A DNA stretch of 6,027 bases from Lysobacteraceae bacterium (lineage in GTDB: Bacteria; Pseudomonadota; Gammaproteobacteria; Xanthomonadales; Xanthomonadaceae), in the NCBI GenBank assembly GCA_004173415.1, contig SEHC01000135.1, positions 1 to 6,027 of the forward strand, read 5' to 3'. Numbering within the stretch: position 1 is the first letter of the stretch; each line of letters begins with the position of its first letter. Shown here in pieces: positions 1 through 6,027 of the stretch. Both the position numbers and the translations under genes were made by a program. The notes beneath the pieces are model-generated. The model had not been told where the DNA came from and did not search any database. It was given only the letters and a program-made list of their open reading frames with translations.

Positions 1-1083
1 TTGCTCCTCAACGCCATCGACCCGCTGCGGGACTGGTTCCTGGGCCTGGGCAATATCGGCGTGGTGCTGTGGATCGTGCTGAAGATCCTGGCCATCGCCG
101 TGCCGGTGATCGTGGCCGTGGCCTTCTACGTGGTCTGGGAACGCAAGCTGATCGGCTGGATGCACGTGCGCCACGGACCGATGTACGTGGGCATGGGCAT
201 CTTCCAGGCGTTCGCCGACGTGTTCAAGCTGCTGTTCAAGGAAGTCCTGTTGCCGGCGAAGGCACAGAAGACCCTGTACATCATCGGGCCGCTGATCGCG
301 CTGGCGCCGGCGTTCGCGGCTTGGGCCGTGGTCCCGTTCGACGCCAAGCTGGTGCTGTCGAATGCCAATGCCGGCCTGCTGTACCTGCTGGCGATGACCT
401 CGCTGGCCGTGTACGGGATCATCATCGCCGGCTGGGCGTCCAACTCGAAGTACGCCTTCCTCGGCGCGATGCGTTCGGCGGCCCAGGTGGTGAGCTACGA
501 AATCGCCATGGGCTTCGCCCTGGTCGGCGTGCTGATCGCCGCGGGCAGCATGAACCTGACCGACATCGTCATGGCCCAGTCCGGCGACAGCGGCCTGTTC
601 GAGTGGTTCTGGTTGCCGCTGTTCCCTCTGTTCATCATCTACTGGGTGTCCGGCGTGGCCGAGACCAACCGTTCGCCGTTCGACGTGACCGAGGGCGAGT
701 CCGAAATCGTCGCCGGCCACATGGTCGAGTATTCCGGCGCGGCGTTCTCGCTGTTCTTCCTGGCCGAATACGCCAACATGATCCTGGTCAGCTTCCTGGT
801 GTCGCTGTTCTTCCTCGGCGGCTGGCTGAGCCCGCTGCAGGGCTGGATCAGCGCCGACGTGTCGCCGTGGATCAATTGGGTGTGGACCGGCGGCTGGCCG
901 TGGCTGTTGCTGAAGGTCGGCTTCTTCGCCAGCTGCTTCATCTGGTTCCGCGCCAGTTTCCCGCGTTACCGCTACGACCAGATCATGCGCCTGGGCTGGA
1001 AGGTGTTCATCCCGCTGACCATCGCCTGGATCGCGGTCACCGCGTTGATGGTGTTCTTTGGCGTGTTCGAGAAGGGCGTCTGA
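1..1083 (+). CDS. nuoH: NADH-quinone oxidoreductase subunit H (complex I membrane subunit; 5' end uncertain)
   Basis: NuoH (ND1 family) is the membrane subunit that forms much of the ubiquinone-binding chamber where the peripheral arm docks on the membrane arm. The 360-residue reading frame is strongly hydrophobic with about eight membrane segments. It carries the family signatures ERKLIGWMHVRHGP near residues 47-60, the SNSKYAFLGAMRSAAQVVSYE block near 147-167, ETNR at 221-224 and EGESEIVAGHMVEY at 231-244. The acidic residues E231, E233 and E235 lie in the loop known in the family to shape the quinone site. The frame opens at base 1 with TTG. Homologues as I remember them start a few residues earlier, so TTG may be an internal Leu codon and the true start may lie just outside the window. 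The stop TGA (1081-1083) touches the start region of nuoI. The identity is secure; only the N-terminus is not. Confidence 0.96.
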   Translation: MLLNAIDPLRDWFLGLGNIGVVLWIVLKILAIAVPVIVAVAFYVVWERKLIGWMHVRHGPMYVGMGIFQAFADVFKLLFKEVLLPAKAQKTLYIIGPLIALAPAFAAWAVVPFDAKLVLSNANAGLLYLLAMTSLAVYGIIIAGWASNSKYAFLGAMRSAAQVVSYEIAMGFALVGVLIAAGSMNLTDIVMAQSGDSGLFEWFWLPLFPLFIIYWVSGVAETNRSPFDVTEGESEIVAGHMVEYSGAAFSLFFLAEYANMILVSFLVSLFFLGGWLSPLQGWISADVSPWINWVWTGGWPWLLLKVGFFASCFIWFRASFPRYRYDQIMRLGWKVFIPLTIAWIAVTALMVFFGVFEKGV

Positions 1084-1086
1084 GTG

Positions 1087-1575
1087 ATGAACAAGGCAAT
1101 CCATTACTTCAAGAGCCTGCTGCTGCTTGAATTCCTCAAGGGCCTCGGCCTGACCCTCAGGTACACCTTCAAGCCGAAGTACACGGTGATGTACCCGATG
1201 GAGAAGTTCCCGCAGTCGCCTCGCTTCCGTGGCCTGCACGCGCTGCGCCGCTACCCGAACGGCGAGGAGCGTTGCATCGCCTGCAAGCTGTGCGAGGCGG
1301 TGTGCCCGGCGCTGGCGATCACCATCGATTCGGAGAAGCGCGAGGACGGCACCCGCCGCACCACGCGCTACGACATCGACCTGTTCAAGTGCATCTACTG
1401 CGGCTTCTGCGAAGAAAGCTGCCCGGTGGATTCCATCGTCGAGACGCACGTGCTGGAGTACCACTTCGAAAACCGTGGCGAGAACATCGTCACCAAGCCG
1501 CAGTTGCTGGCGATCGGGGACCGGCTGGAAGCCGAGATCGCCGAGCGCCGCGCCGCCGACGCCGCTTTCCGCTGA
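1087..1575 (+). CDS. nuoI: NADH-quinone oxidoreductase subunit I (2x[4Fe-4S] ferredoxin-like subunit)
   Basis: NuoI (TYKY family) is the peripheral-arm subunit that holds clusters N6a and N6b and passes electrons on to NuoB (N2) next to the quinone site. The 162-residue product has an amphipathic N-terminal region (about residues 1-35) expected to lie on the membrane. Two classical CxxCxxCxxxCP motifs follow: C63, C66, C69, C73 and C102, C105, C108, C112, which ligate two [4Fe-4S] clusters. The C-terminus is charged and Ala/Arg-rich. The start is ambiguous: GTG at 1084 directly follows the nuoH stop and ATG at 1087 is in the same frame. I chose ATG because homologues begin MNK. A GAAGG at 1071-1075 is 8 nt from the GTG and 11 nt from the ATG, so the GTG start (163 residues) remains possible. 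All eight cluster cysteines are intact. Confidence 0.96.
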   Translation: MNKAIHYFKSLLLLEFLKGLGLTLRYTFKPKYTVMYPMEKFPQSPRFRGLHALRRYPNGEERCIACKLCEAVCPALAITIDSEKREDGTRRTTRYDIDLFKCIYCGFCEESCPVDSIVETHVLEYHFENRGENIVTKPQLLAIGDRLEAEIAERRAADAAFR

Positions 1576-1577
1576 GG
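1574..1577 (+). promoter_or_regulatory. Shine-Dalgarno site of nuoJ
   Basis: GAGG overlaps the nuoI stop codon. It sits 5 nt before ATG 1583 but only 2 nt before the adjacent in-frame ATG 1580, so it favours the second ATG as the nuoJ start. Confidence 0.55.
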
Positions 1578-1582
1578 TCATG

Positions 1583-2239
1583 ATGGATCTGTTGCTTGCC
1601 TCGTTCTACGCATTCGCCGCAGTCGCGGTGGTGTCCGCCGGCGCCGTCATCAGCGTGCGCAACCCCGTGCACGCCGTGCTCTGCCTGATCCTGACCTTCT
1701 TCTCGATCGCCTGCGTCTGGCTGTTGGTGGGCGCTGAATTCCTGGGCGTGGCCCTGATCCTGGTCTACGTCGGCGCGGTCATGGTGCTGTTCCTGTTCGT
1801 GGTGATGATGCTGGACATCGACATCGTCAAGATCCGCGAGGGCTGGGTGCGCTACCTGCCGGTCGGCCTGCTGGTCGCGGTGGTGATGCTGGTGGAGATC
1901 CTGGCCCTGATCGGTTTCAAGGCGAAGCTGGCGACCCCGTACGCGGCCAACGCCGCCTCGGTCGCGGCCGATGACTCCAACACCAGGTGGCTGGCCCACG
2001 CCCTGTTCACCCGCTTCCTGCTGCCGTTCGAGTTCGCCGCGGTAATCCTGACCGTGGCGGTGATCGCCGCGGTGATGCTGGCGCTGCGCAAGCGCACCGG
2101 CACCAAGACCCAGGACCCGGCCAAGCAGTCGCGGGTCAAGGCATCGGACCGCCTGCGCCTGGTCGATGTTCCGGTCGAGACCCCGGTCCGCGAGACACTG
2201 CTGGGCCGGGCGGATGGCGAGCCGGAGGCCAGGCCATGA
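1583..2239 (+). CDS. nuoJ: NADH-quinone oxidoreductase subunit J (membrane subunit)
   Basis: NuoJ (ND6 family) is a small membrane subunit between the quinone-site subunit and the pumps. Its third helix carries a pi-bulge thought to take part in coupling. The 218-residue product has about five membrane segments and the conserved GAEFLGVALILVYVGAVMVL block, with E52, Y62 and G64. The last helix ends near residue 168. It is followed by a hydrophilic, Lys/Arg-rich tail of about 50 residues (169-218) that the 184-residue E. coli protein lacks; such a tail is familiar to me from related gammaproteobacteria. ATG 1583 was chosen over the in-frame ATG 1580 because of the spacing from GAGG at 1574-1577; 1580 would add one Met. 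The start is 7 nt after the nuoI stop, and the stop overlaps the nuoK start as ATGA. Confidence 0.94.
   Translation: MDLLLASFYAFAAVAVVSAGAVISVRNPVHAVLCLILTFFSIACVWLLVGAEFLGVALILVYVGAVMVLFLFVVMMLDIDIVKIREGWVRYLPVGLLVAVVMLVEILALIGFKAKLATPYAANAASVAADDSNTRWLAHALFTRFLLPFEFAAVILTVAVIAAVMLALRKRTGTKTQDPAKQSRVKASDRLRLVDVPVETPVRETLLGRADGEPEARP
2224..2228 (+). promoter_or_regulatory. Shine-Dalgarno site of nuoK
   Basis: A near-consensus GGAGG lies 7 nt before the ATG at 2236, inside the end of nuoJ. It is the clearest ribosome binding site in the window and fixes the nuoK start. Together with the ATGA stop/start overlap it indicates translational coupling of nuoJ and nuoK. Confidence 0.75.
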
Positions 2240-2541
2240 TCGCCCTGGGCCACCTGCTGGCGCTGGCCGCGGTGCTGTTCTGCATCAGCGTCGCCGGCAT
2301 CTTCCTCAACCGCAAGAACATCATCGTCCTGCTGATGTCGATCGAGCTGATGCTGCTCTCGGTGAACATCAACTTCGTCGCGTTCTCGCGCCAGTTCGGC
2401 GACCCGGACGGGCAGATCTTCGTTTTCTTCATCCTGACAGTGGCTGCGGCCGAGGCCGCCATCGGCCTTGCGATCCTGGTCGCCCTGTTCCGCACCCGGC
2501 ACACGATCGACGTGGCCGAAGTCGATACCTTGAAAGGCTGA
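2236..2541 (+). CDS. nuoK: NADH-quinone oxidoreductase subunit K (membrane subunit)
   Basis: NuoK (ND4L family) is a three-helix membrane subunit whose two buried glutamates form part of the proton path connecting the quinone site to the antiporter-like subunits. The 101-residue product matches the usual length of about 100. The first glutamate is E37 in the SIELMLLSVN segment and the second is E73 in the AAAEAAIGLAI segment. They correspond to E36 and E72 of E. coli NuoK, the residues known to matter for activity. Three hydrophobic helices are evident, around residues 3-23, 29-50 and 60-86. The start ATG overlaps the nuoJ stop (ATGA, 2236-2239) and has a strong GGAGG 7 nt upstream. The stop TGA 2539-2541 is 7 nt before the nuoL start. 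Confidence 0.96.
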   Translation: MIALGHLLALAAVLFCISVAGIFLNRKNIIVLLMSIELMLLSVNINFVAFSRQFGDPDGQIFVFFILTVAAAEAAIGLAILVALFRTRHTIDVAEVDTLKG

Positions 2542-2552
2542 TGCACCAATGA
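2541..2552 (+). other. Three-codon minicistron bridging nuoK and nuoL
   Basis: ATG CAC CAA TGA begins on the last base of the nuoK stop (TGATG, 2539-2543). It ends on the nuoL start (ATGA, 2549-2552). It could act as a termination-reinitiation relay that delivers ribosomes to nuoL, or it could be chance in a 7-nt gap. The only purine-rich upstream element is AAAGG at 2533-2537. That is 3 nt from this ATG and 11 nt from the nuoL ATG, so neither spacing is ideal. Confidence 0.25.
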
Positions 2553-4831
2553 CGGGTCTGGAAATACTCCTCTCCAAGAACGTGCTGCTGGCGATCGTGC
2601 TGGCGCCGCTGCTGGGCAGCGTCGTGGCCGGCCTGTTCGGCCGCCAGGTCGGGCGCGCCGGCGCGCACTGGGTGACCATCCTCGGCGTCGGCGTCAGCTG
2701 CGCGCTGTCGTGCTGGGTGCTGTACCAGCTGGTCTGGGGCGGCGCGTCCCCGTTCAACCAGAACCTGTACACGTTCTTCCAGGTCGGCAACCTGGGCGCG
2801 CACGTCGGTTTCATGATCGACAACCTGACCGCGATGATGATGGTCGTGGTGACCTTCGTGTCGCTGCTGGTCCACGTCTACACCATCGGCTACATGGCCG
2901 AGGACCCGGGTTACCAGCGCTTCTTCAGCTATATCTCGCTGTTCACCTTCTCGATGCTGATGCTGGTGATGAGCAACAACTTCCTGCAGCTGTTCTTCGG
3001 CTGGGAAGCGGTGGGCCTGGTTTCCTACCTGTTGATCGGCTTCTGGTTCAAGCGCCCGACCGCGATCTTCGCCAACCTCAAGGCCTTCCTGGTCAACCGG
3101 GTCGGCGACTTCGGCTTCCTGCTCGGCATCGCCTGCGTGGTGACCATGTTCGGCACGCTGGACTACGCAGACGTGTTCGCCAACGCGCCAATGCTGGGCG
3201 GCAAGATGACCCAGGTGTGGTCCGGCACGGTGGGCCTGTTCGGCATGCAGTGGCAGGTTCTGGACCAGCCGGTGATCTGGTCGGTGGTCACCATGATCTG
3301 CATCTGCCTGTTCATCGGCGCCATGGGCAAGTCGGCGCAGGTGCCTCTGCACGTGTGGCTGCCTGATTCGATGGAAGGCCCGACCCCGATCTCGGCCCTG
3401 ATCCATGCCGCGACCATGGTCACCGCCGGCATCTTCATGGTGGCGCGGATGTCGCCATTGTTCGAGATGTCGCAGACCGCGCTCGACTTCGTCCTCTTCA
3501 TCGGCGCGACCACTGCCTTGTTCACCGGCCTGATCGGCATCGTGCAGAACGACATCAAGCGCGTGGTCGCGTATTCGACCCTGTCGCAGCTGGGCTACAT
3601 GACCGTGGCACTCGGCGTGTCGGCGTATTCGGCCGCCGTGTTCCACCTGATGACCCATGCCTTCTTCAAGGCGCTGCTGTTCCTGGGCGCCGGCTCGGTG
3701 ATCATCGCAATGCATCACGAGCAGGACATGCGCCGCATGGGCGGCCTGCGCAAGTACATGCCGATCACCTTCGCGACCATGTGGGTGGGTACGCTGGCGC
3801 TGGTCGGCACGCCGTTCTTCTCCGGGTTCTATTCCAAGGACACGATCATCGAGGCGGCCAAGCACCACCAGCACCAGGCCGGCGAGTTCGCCCACAAGCT
3901 GGCCGAACTCGGCGCCCAGGTCCCGCCCGGCGTCCATGGCCCCAGCACCTGGATCGCCGACTATGGCTATTGGGCGGTGCTGATCGGCGTGTTCGTCACC
4001 AGTTTCTACAGCTTCCGCCTGCTGTACCTGACCTTCCACGGCAAGGAACGCTTCCGCGAAGCCCATGCCGAAGGGCACGGACACGATGCGCACGGCCACG
4101 ACGGGCATGCCCATGAAGTGCATGCTCAGGAAGCGCACGCCGACGACCACGCCGCCGTGGCCCATGACGGTCACACCGACCATGGCGCGCACGAGCCGCA
4201 TGAGTCGCCGTGGGTGGTGACCGTGCCGCTGGTGTTGCTGGCGATCCCGTCCATCGCCATCGGCTTCTTCACCATCGGGCCGATGCTGTTCGGGACCGAC
4301 TGGAGCGGGCACCACGCGCAGCGACCGTTCTTCCTCGGCGCGATCGACTTCATCAACGCCGATCCCAATGCCGCCTTCTCCGTGCGCGACACGGTGACGG
4401 CGCTGAAGGAGACCTTCCATGGCCCGGTCGCCTTCGCCCTGCACGGGATCAAGGCGGCGCCGTTCTGGCTGGCCCTGGCCGGGTTCGCCCTGGCGACCCT
4501 GCTGTACGTGGTCCTGTCGCCCGAGTGGCCGGCGCGCTTGCGCCACAGCCGCGTCGGTTCGTTCCTGGCCAACATCCTGGACAAGAAGTACTGGATGGAC
4601 ACGCTCTGGATCGGCGGCCTGGCCGGCGGCGGCCTGGCCCTGGGCGACGTGTCGCGCAGGATCGACAGCAAGCTGATCGACGGCGTCGCGGTCAATGGCA
4701 GCGCCAGGCTGGTCGACCTGGCCGCCAACCTGTTGCGACGCACCCAATCGGGTTACCTCTACCACTACGCCTTCGCGATGATCCTCGGCCTGATTGTGCT
4801 CCTGGCCGTGCTCATGCGTTTTTGGCTCTGA
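2549..4831 (+). CDS. nuoL: NADH-quinone oxidoreductase subunit L (antiporter-like proton pump)
   Basis: NuoL (ND5 family, related to Mrp Na+/H+ antiporter subunits) is the distal proton-pumping subunit. A long lateral helix of NuoL clamps the membrane arm. At 760 residues it is much longer than E. coli NuoL (613). Visible proton-path residues are E153 in GWEAVGLVSYLL (E. coli E144), K261 in GAMGKSAQVPLHVWLPDS (K229), H286 in ALIHAATMV (H254), K337 in NDIKRVVAYS (K305), K374 in HAFFKALLFLGAG (K342), and K430/D431 in FYSKD (K399/D400). The E. coli equivalences were set by motif and constant offset, not by alignment. Extra length falls near residues 208-235, 438-467 and in a His-rich loop at 505-552. 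The C-terminal part (about 670-760) resembles the lateral helix and final anchor. Start ATG 2549 is 7 nt after nuoK; the weak AAAGG upstream suggests coupled translation. Confidence 0.96.
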   Translation: MTGLEILLSKNVLLAIVLAPLLGSVVAGLFGRQVGRAGAHWVTILGVGVSCALSCWVLYQLVWGGASPFNQNLYTFFQVGNLGAHVGFMIDNLTAMMMVVVTFVSLLVHVYTIGYMAEDPGYQRFFSYISLFTFSMLMLVMSNNFLQLFFGWEAVGLVSYLLIGFWFKRPTAIFANLKAFLVNRVGDFGFLLGIACVVTMFGTLDYADVFANAPMLGGKMTQVWSGTVGLFGMQWQVLDQPVIWSVVTMICICLFIGAMGKSAQVPLHVWLPDSMEGPTPISALIHAATMVTAGIFMVARMSPLFEMSQTALDFVLFIGATTALFTGLIGIVQNDIKRVVAYSTLSQLGYMTVALGVSAYSAAVFHLMTHAFFKALLFLGAGSVIIAMHHEQDMRRMGGLRKYMPITFATMWVGTLALVGTPFFSGFYSKDTIIEAAKHHQHQAGEFAHKLAELGAQVPPGVHGPSTWIADYGYWAVLIGVFVTSFYSFRLLYLTFHGKERFREAHAEGHGHDAHGHDGHAHEVHAQEAHADDHAAVAHDGHTDHGAHEPHESPWVVTVPLVLLAIPSIAIGFFTIGPMLFGTDWSGHHAQRPFFLGAIDFINADPNAAFSVRDTVTALKETFHGPVAFALHGIKAAPFWLALAGFALATLLYVVLSPEWPARLRHSRVGSFLANILDKKYWMDTLWIGGLAGGGLALGDVSRRIDSKLIDGVAVNGSARLVDLAANLLRRTQSGYLYHYAFAMILGLIVLLAVLMRFWL
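4061..4204 (+). repeat. His-rich segment inside nuoL (residues 505-552)
   Basis: This hydrophilic stretch codes for 15 histidines in 46 residues (H506 to H551), alternating with Ala, Gly, Asp and Glu in degenerate His-Gly-His-Asp-Ala-type units. CAC (8) and CAT (7) are used almost equally, and the DNA units are imperfect rather than identical. The segment follows the FHGKERFRE motif after one membrane helix and precedes the next helix (VVTVPLVLLAI), so it should be a solvent-exposed loop. His-rich loops at this place occur in NuoL of other proteobacteria as I recall. Metal binding is possible but not shown. Confidence 0.7.
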
Positions 4832-4867
4832 ACGCGCCTCGGCGTTGAACTGACGGATTACGGACAC
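4832..4867 (+). promoter_or_regulatory. nuoL-nuoM intercistronic gap with a small hairpin and weak ribosome binding site
   Basis: This is the longest gap in the window. AACGC (4831-4835) can pair with GCGTT (4842-4846) to form a 5-bp stem with a 6-nt loop just after the nuoL stop. No T-run follows, so it is not a convincing terminator. Before the nuoM GTG there is no good Shine-Dalgarno sequence, only ACGGA at 4853-4857 (10 nt away) and CGGA at 4861-4864 (3 nt away). The gap stays open in the frame shared by nuoL and nuoM. Confidence 0.35.
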
Positions 4868-6027
4868 GTGTCGAACTGGCCTTTGTTGAGCGTATTGATC
4901 TGGTTGCCCATGCTGGGCGGGATGCTGGTGCTAGCGCTGGGCAATGCCCGCGCGGGCGCGGCCCGCTGGACCGCGCTGGGCGTGGCCGTGCTGACCTTCG
5001 CGGCCAGCATCGGCCTGCTGACCGGCGTGGACGGGAGCAATCCCGGCATGCAGTTCATCGAGCAGCGCGCCTGGATCCCGGCCTACGACATCGGCTACAA
5101 CCTGGGCGCCGATGGCATCTCCATCGCCCTGATCGTGCTGACCACGCTGACCACGGCGCTGGCCCTGATCGGCGCATGGACGGTGATCGAGAAGCGCGTC
5201 AGCCAGTACGTGGCCGCGTTCCTGTTCCTCGAGGGCATGATGATCGGGGTGTTCTGCGCGACCGACGCCATGCTGTTCTACGTGTTCTTCGAGGCGATGC
5301 TGATCCCGATGTTCCTGATCATCGGTATCTGGGGCGGCCCGCGCCGGATCTATGCCTCGGTCAAGTTCTTCCTCTACACCTTCCTCGGCTCGGTGCTGAT
5401 GCTGGTCGGGCTGGTCTACCTGTACCTGAAGGGCGGCAGCTTCCAGTTCGCCGACCTGTACCAGCTGCCGCTCGATGCCAGGGAGCAGACCTGGCTGTTC
5501 TTCGCCTTCCTGGTCGCGTTCGCGGTCAAGGTGCCGATGTTCCCGGTGCATACCTGGTTGCCGGACGCCCACGTCGAGGCGCCGACCGCCGGCTCGGTGA
5601 TCCTGGCCGCGATCATGTTGAAGATCGGCGGCTACGGCTTCCTGCGCTTCAGCTTGCCGATCCTGCCCGATGCCGGCCACGAGTGGGCCTGGCTGGTGAT
5701 CGCGCTGTCGCTGGTCGCGGTGGTCTACGTGGGCCTGGTGGCGCTGGTCCAGGAGGACATGAAGAAGCTGATCGCCTATTCGTCGGTCGCGCACATGGGC
5801 TTTGTGACCCTCGGCATCTTCATCGCCTTCGCGATGATGCGCGAGGGCAACACCGACGGCGCGCGGCTCGGCCTGCAGGGCTCGATGGTGCAGATGATCT
5901 CGCACGGTTTCATCTCCGGCGCGATGTTCTCGTGCGTGGGCGTGCTCTACGACCGCATGCACACGCGCATGATCCGCGACTACGGCGGCGTGGCCAACGT
6001 GATGCCGTGGTTCGCGGTGCTGTTCGT
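4868..6027 (+). CDS. nuoM: NADH-quinone oxidoreductase subunit M (antiporter-like proton pump; 3' end outside window)
   Basis: NuoM (ND4 family) is the antiporter-like proton pump between NuoL and NuoN in the membrane arm. The 386 complete codons in the window show E142 in VFFEAMLIPMFLIIG (E. coli E144), K221 in FAVKVPMFPVHTWLPDAH (K234) and K252 in ILAAIMLKIGGYG (K265). EDMKKLIAYSSVAHMGFV and the ISHGFISGAMF helix follow. These are the expected conserved elements with no frameshift; equivalences were set by motif. The family is about 500 residues long, so roughly the last 115-120 residues (the final membrane helices) are missing beyond the edge. The start is GTG 4868 (reading MSNWPLLSVLIWLP). 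It is the first ATG, GTG or TTG in frame after the nuoL stop and agrees with related proteins as I remember them. The ribosome binding site is weak, suggesting coupling to nuoL translation. nuoN is expected next. Confidence 0.95.
   Translation, partial: MSNWPLLSVLIWLPMLGGMLVLALGNARAGAARWTALGVAVLTFAASIGLLTGVDGSNPGMQFIEQRAWIPAYDIGYNLGADGISIALIVLTTLTTALALIGAWTVIEKRVSQYVAAFLFLEGMMIGVFCATDAMLFYVFFEAMLIPMFLIIGIWGGPRRIYASVKFFLYTFLGSVLMLVGLVYLYLKGGSFQFADLYQLPLDAREQTWLFFAFLVAFAVKVPMFPVHTWLPDAHVEAPTAGSVILAAIMLKIGGYGFLRFSLPILPDAGHEWAWLVIALSLVAVVYVGLVALVQEDMKKLIAYSSVAHMGFVTLGIFIAFAMMREGNTDGARLGLQGSMVQMISHGFISGAMFSCVGVLYDRMHTRMIRDYGGVANVMPWFAVLF

Noticed and set aside
69..1130. Open frame of 353 codons on the plus strand, overlapping nuoH in another frame
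   Set aside because: The product is Arg/Gly/Asp-rich and without motifs, while the nuoH frame carries all conserved complex I signatures.
1852..2823. Open frame of 323 codons on the minus strand across nuoJ, nuoK and the start of nuoL
   Set aside because: It crosses three well-supported genes and has no family resemblance, so it is a shadow of GC-rich coding sequence.
4831..4846. Hairpin after nuoL as an intrinsic terminator
   Set aside because: The stem is only 5 bp and no T-run follows. nuoM starts 22 bases later and belongs to the same complex, so termination here would make little sense.
2429..4867. Open frame of 812 codons on the minus strand opposite nuoL
   Set aside because: It mirrors nuoL codon for codon. 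Its product is a hydrophilic His/Gln/Asp/Arg-rich string without domains, which is what the complement of a GC-rich membrane-protein gene gives. Stop codons are rare in that antisense frame because of codon bias.
4931..5962. Open frame of 343 codons on the minus strand opposite nuoM
   Set aside because: Same low-complexity His/Gln/Asp/Arg composition as the frame opposite nuoL. It lies wholly within a conserved gene and shows no recognisable motif.
1..6027. Promoter, mobile element, CRISPR array, tRNA or a novel system hidden between genes
   Set aside because: Almost every base lies in a conserved complex I gene. The largest gap is 36 nt and the others are at most 7 nt, leaving no room for such elements. 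I saw no inverted or direct repeats flanking any gene.

Overview
The window is a continuous stretch of the nuo operon, which encodes the proton-pumping NADH:ubiquinone oxidoreductase (respiratory complex I, NDH-1). All genes are on the + strand in the canonical order nuoH, nuoI, nuoJ, nuoK, nuoL, nuoM. The first gene runs from the left edge and its true start may lie a few codons outside. nuoM is cut by the right edge. I see no promoter, strong terminator, RNA gene, mobile element, CRISPR array or foreign insertion.

The sequence is GC-rich, with strong G/C preference at third codon positions. The subunits read like those of the Xanthomonadaceae/Lysobacteraceae (Gammaproteobacteria; Lysobacter, Luteimonas or Xanthomonas type). 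Indicators are a NuoI of about 162 residues ending in an Ala/Arg-rich tail, a NuoJ with a long charged C-terminus and a NuoL much longer than that of E. coli. This family assignment rests on memory of homologues, not on a search.

Layout: nuoH (1-1083) is the quinone-site membrane subunit at the junction with the peripheral arm. nuoI (1087-1575) is the 8Fe ferredoxin-like subunit that hands electrons towards the terminal cluster. nuoJ (1583-2239) and nuoK (2236-2541) are small membrane subunits linking the quinone site to the pumps. nuoL (2549-4831) and nuoM (4868 to the edge) are the antiporter-like proton pumps. The genes are packed with gaps or overlaps of a few bases (TGA-GTG-ATG at H/I, 7 nt at I/J, an ATGA overlap at J/K, 7 nt at K/L). 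The one longer gap is 36 nt at L/M, so the set is almost certainly co-transcribed and translationally coupled.

The catalytic and proton-path residues that can be recognised are present in every gene, so the complex looks functional. I found no convincing undescribed system. The points worth a second look are modest: a 15-histidine hydrophilic segment inside NuoL, other insertions that make NuoL long, a three-codon minicistron bridging nuoK and nuoL, and a single TGA separating nuoL from nuoM in one continuous reading frame.
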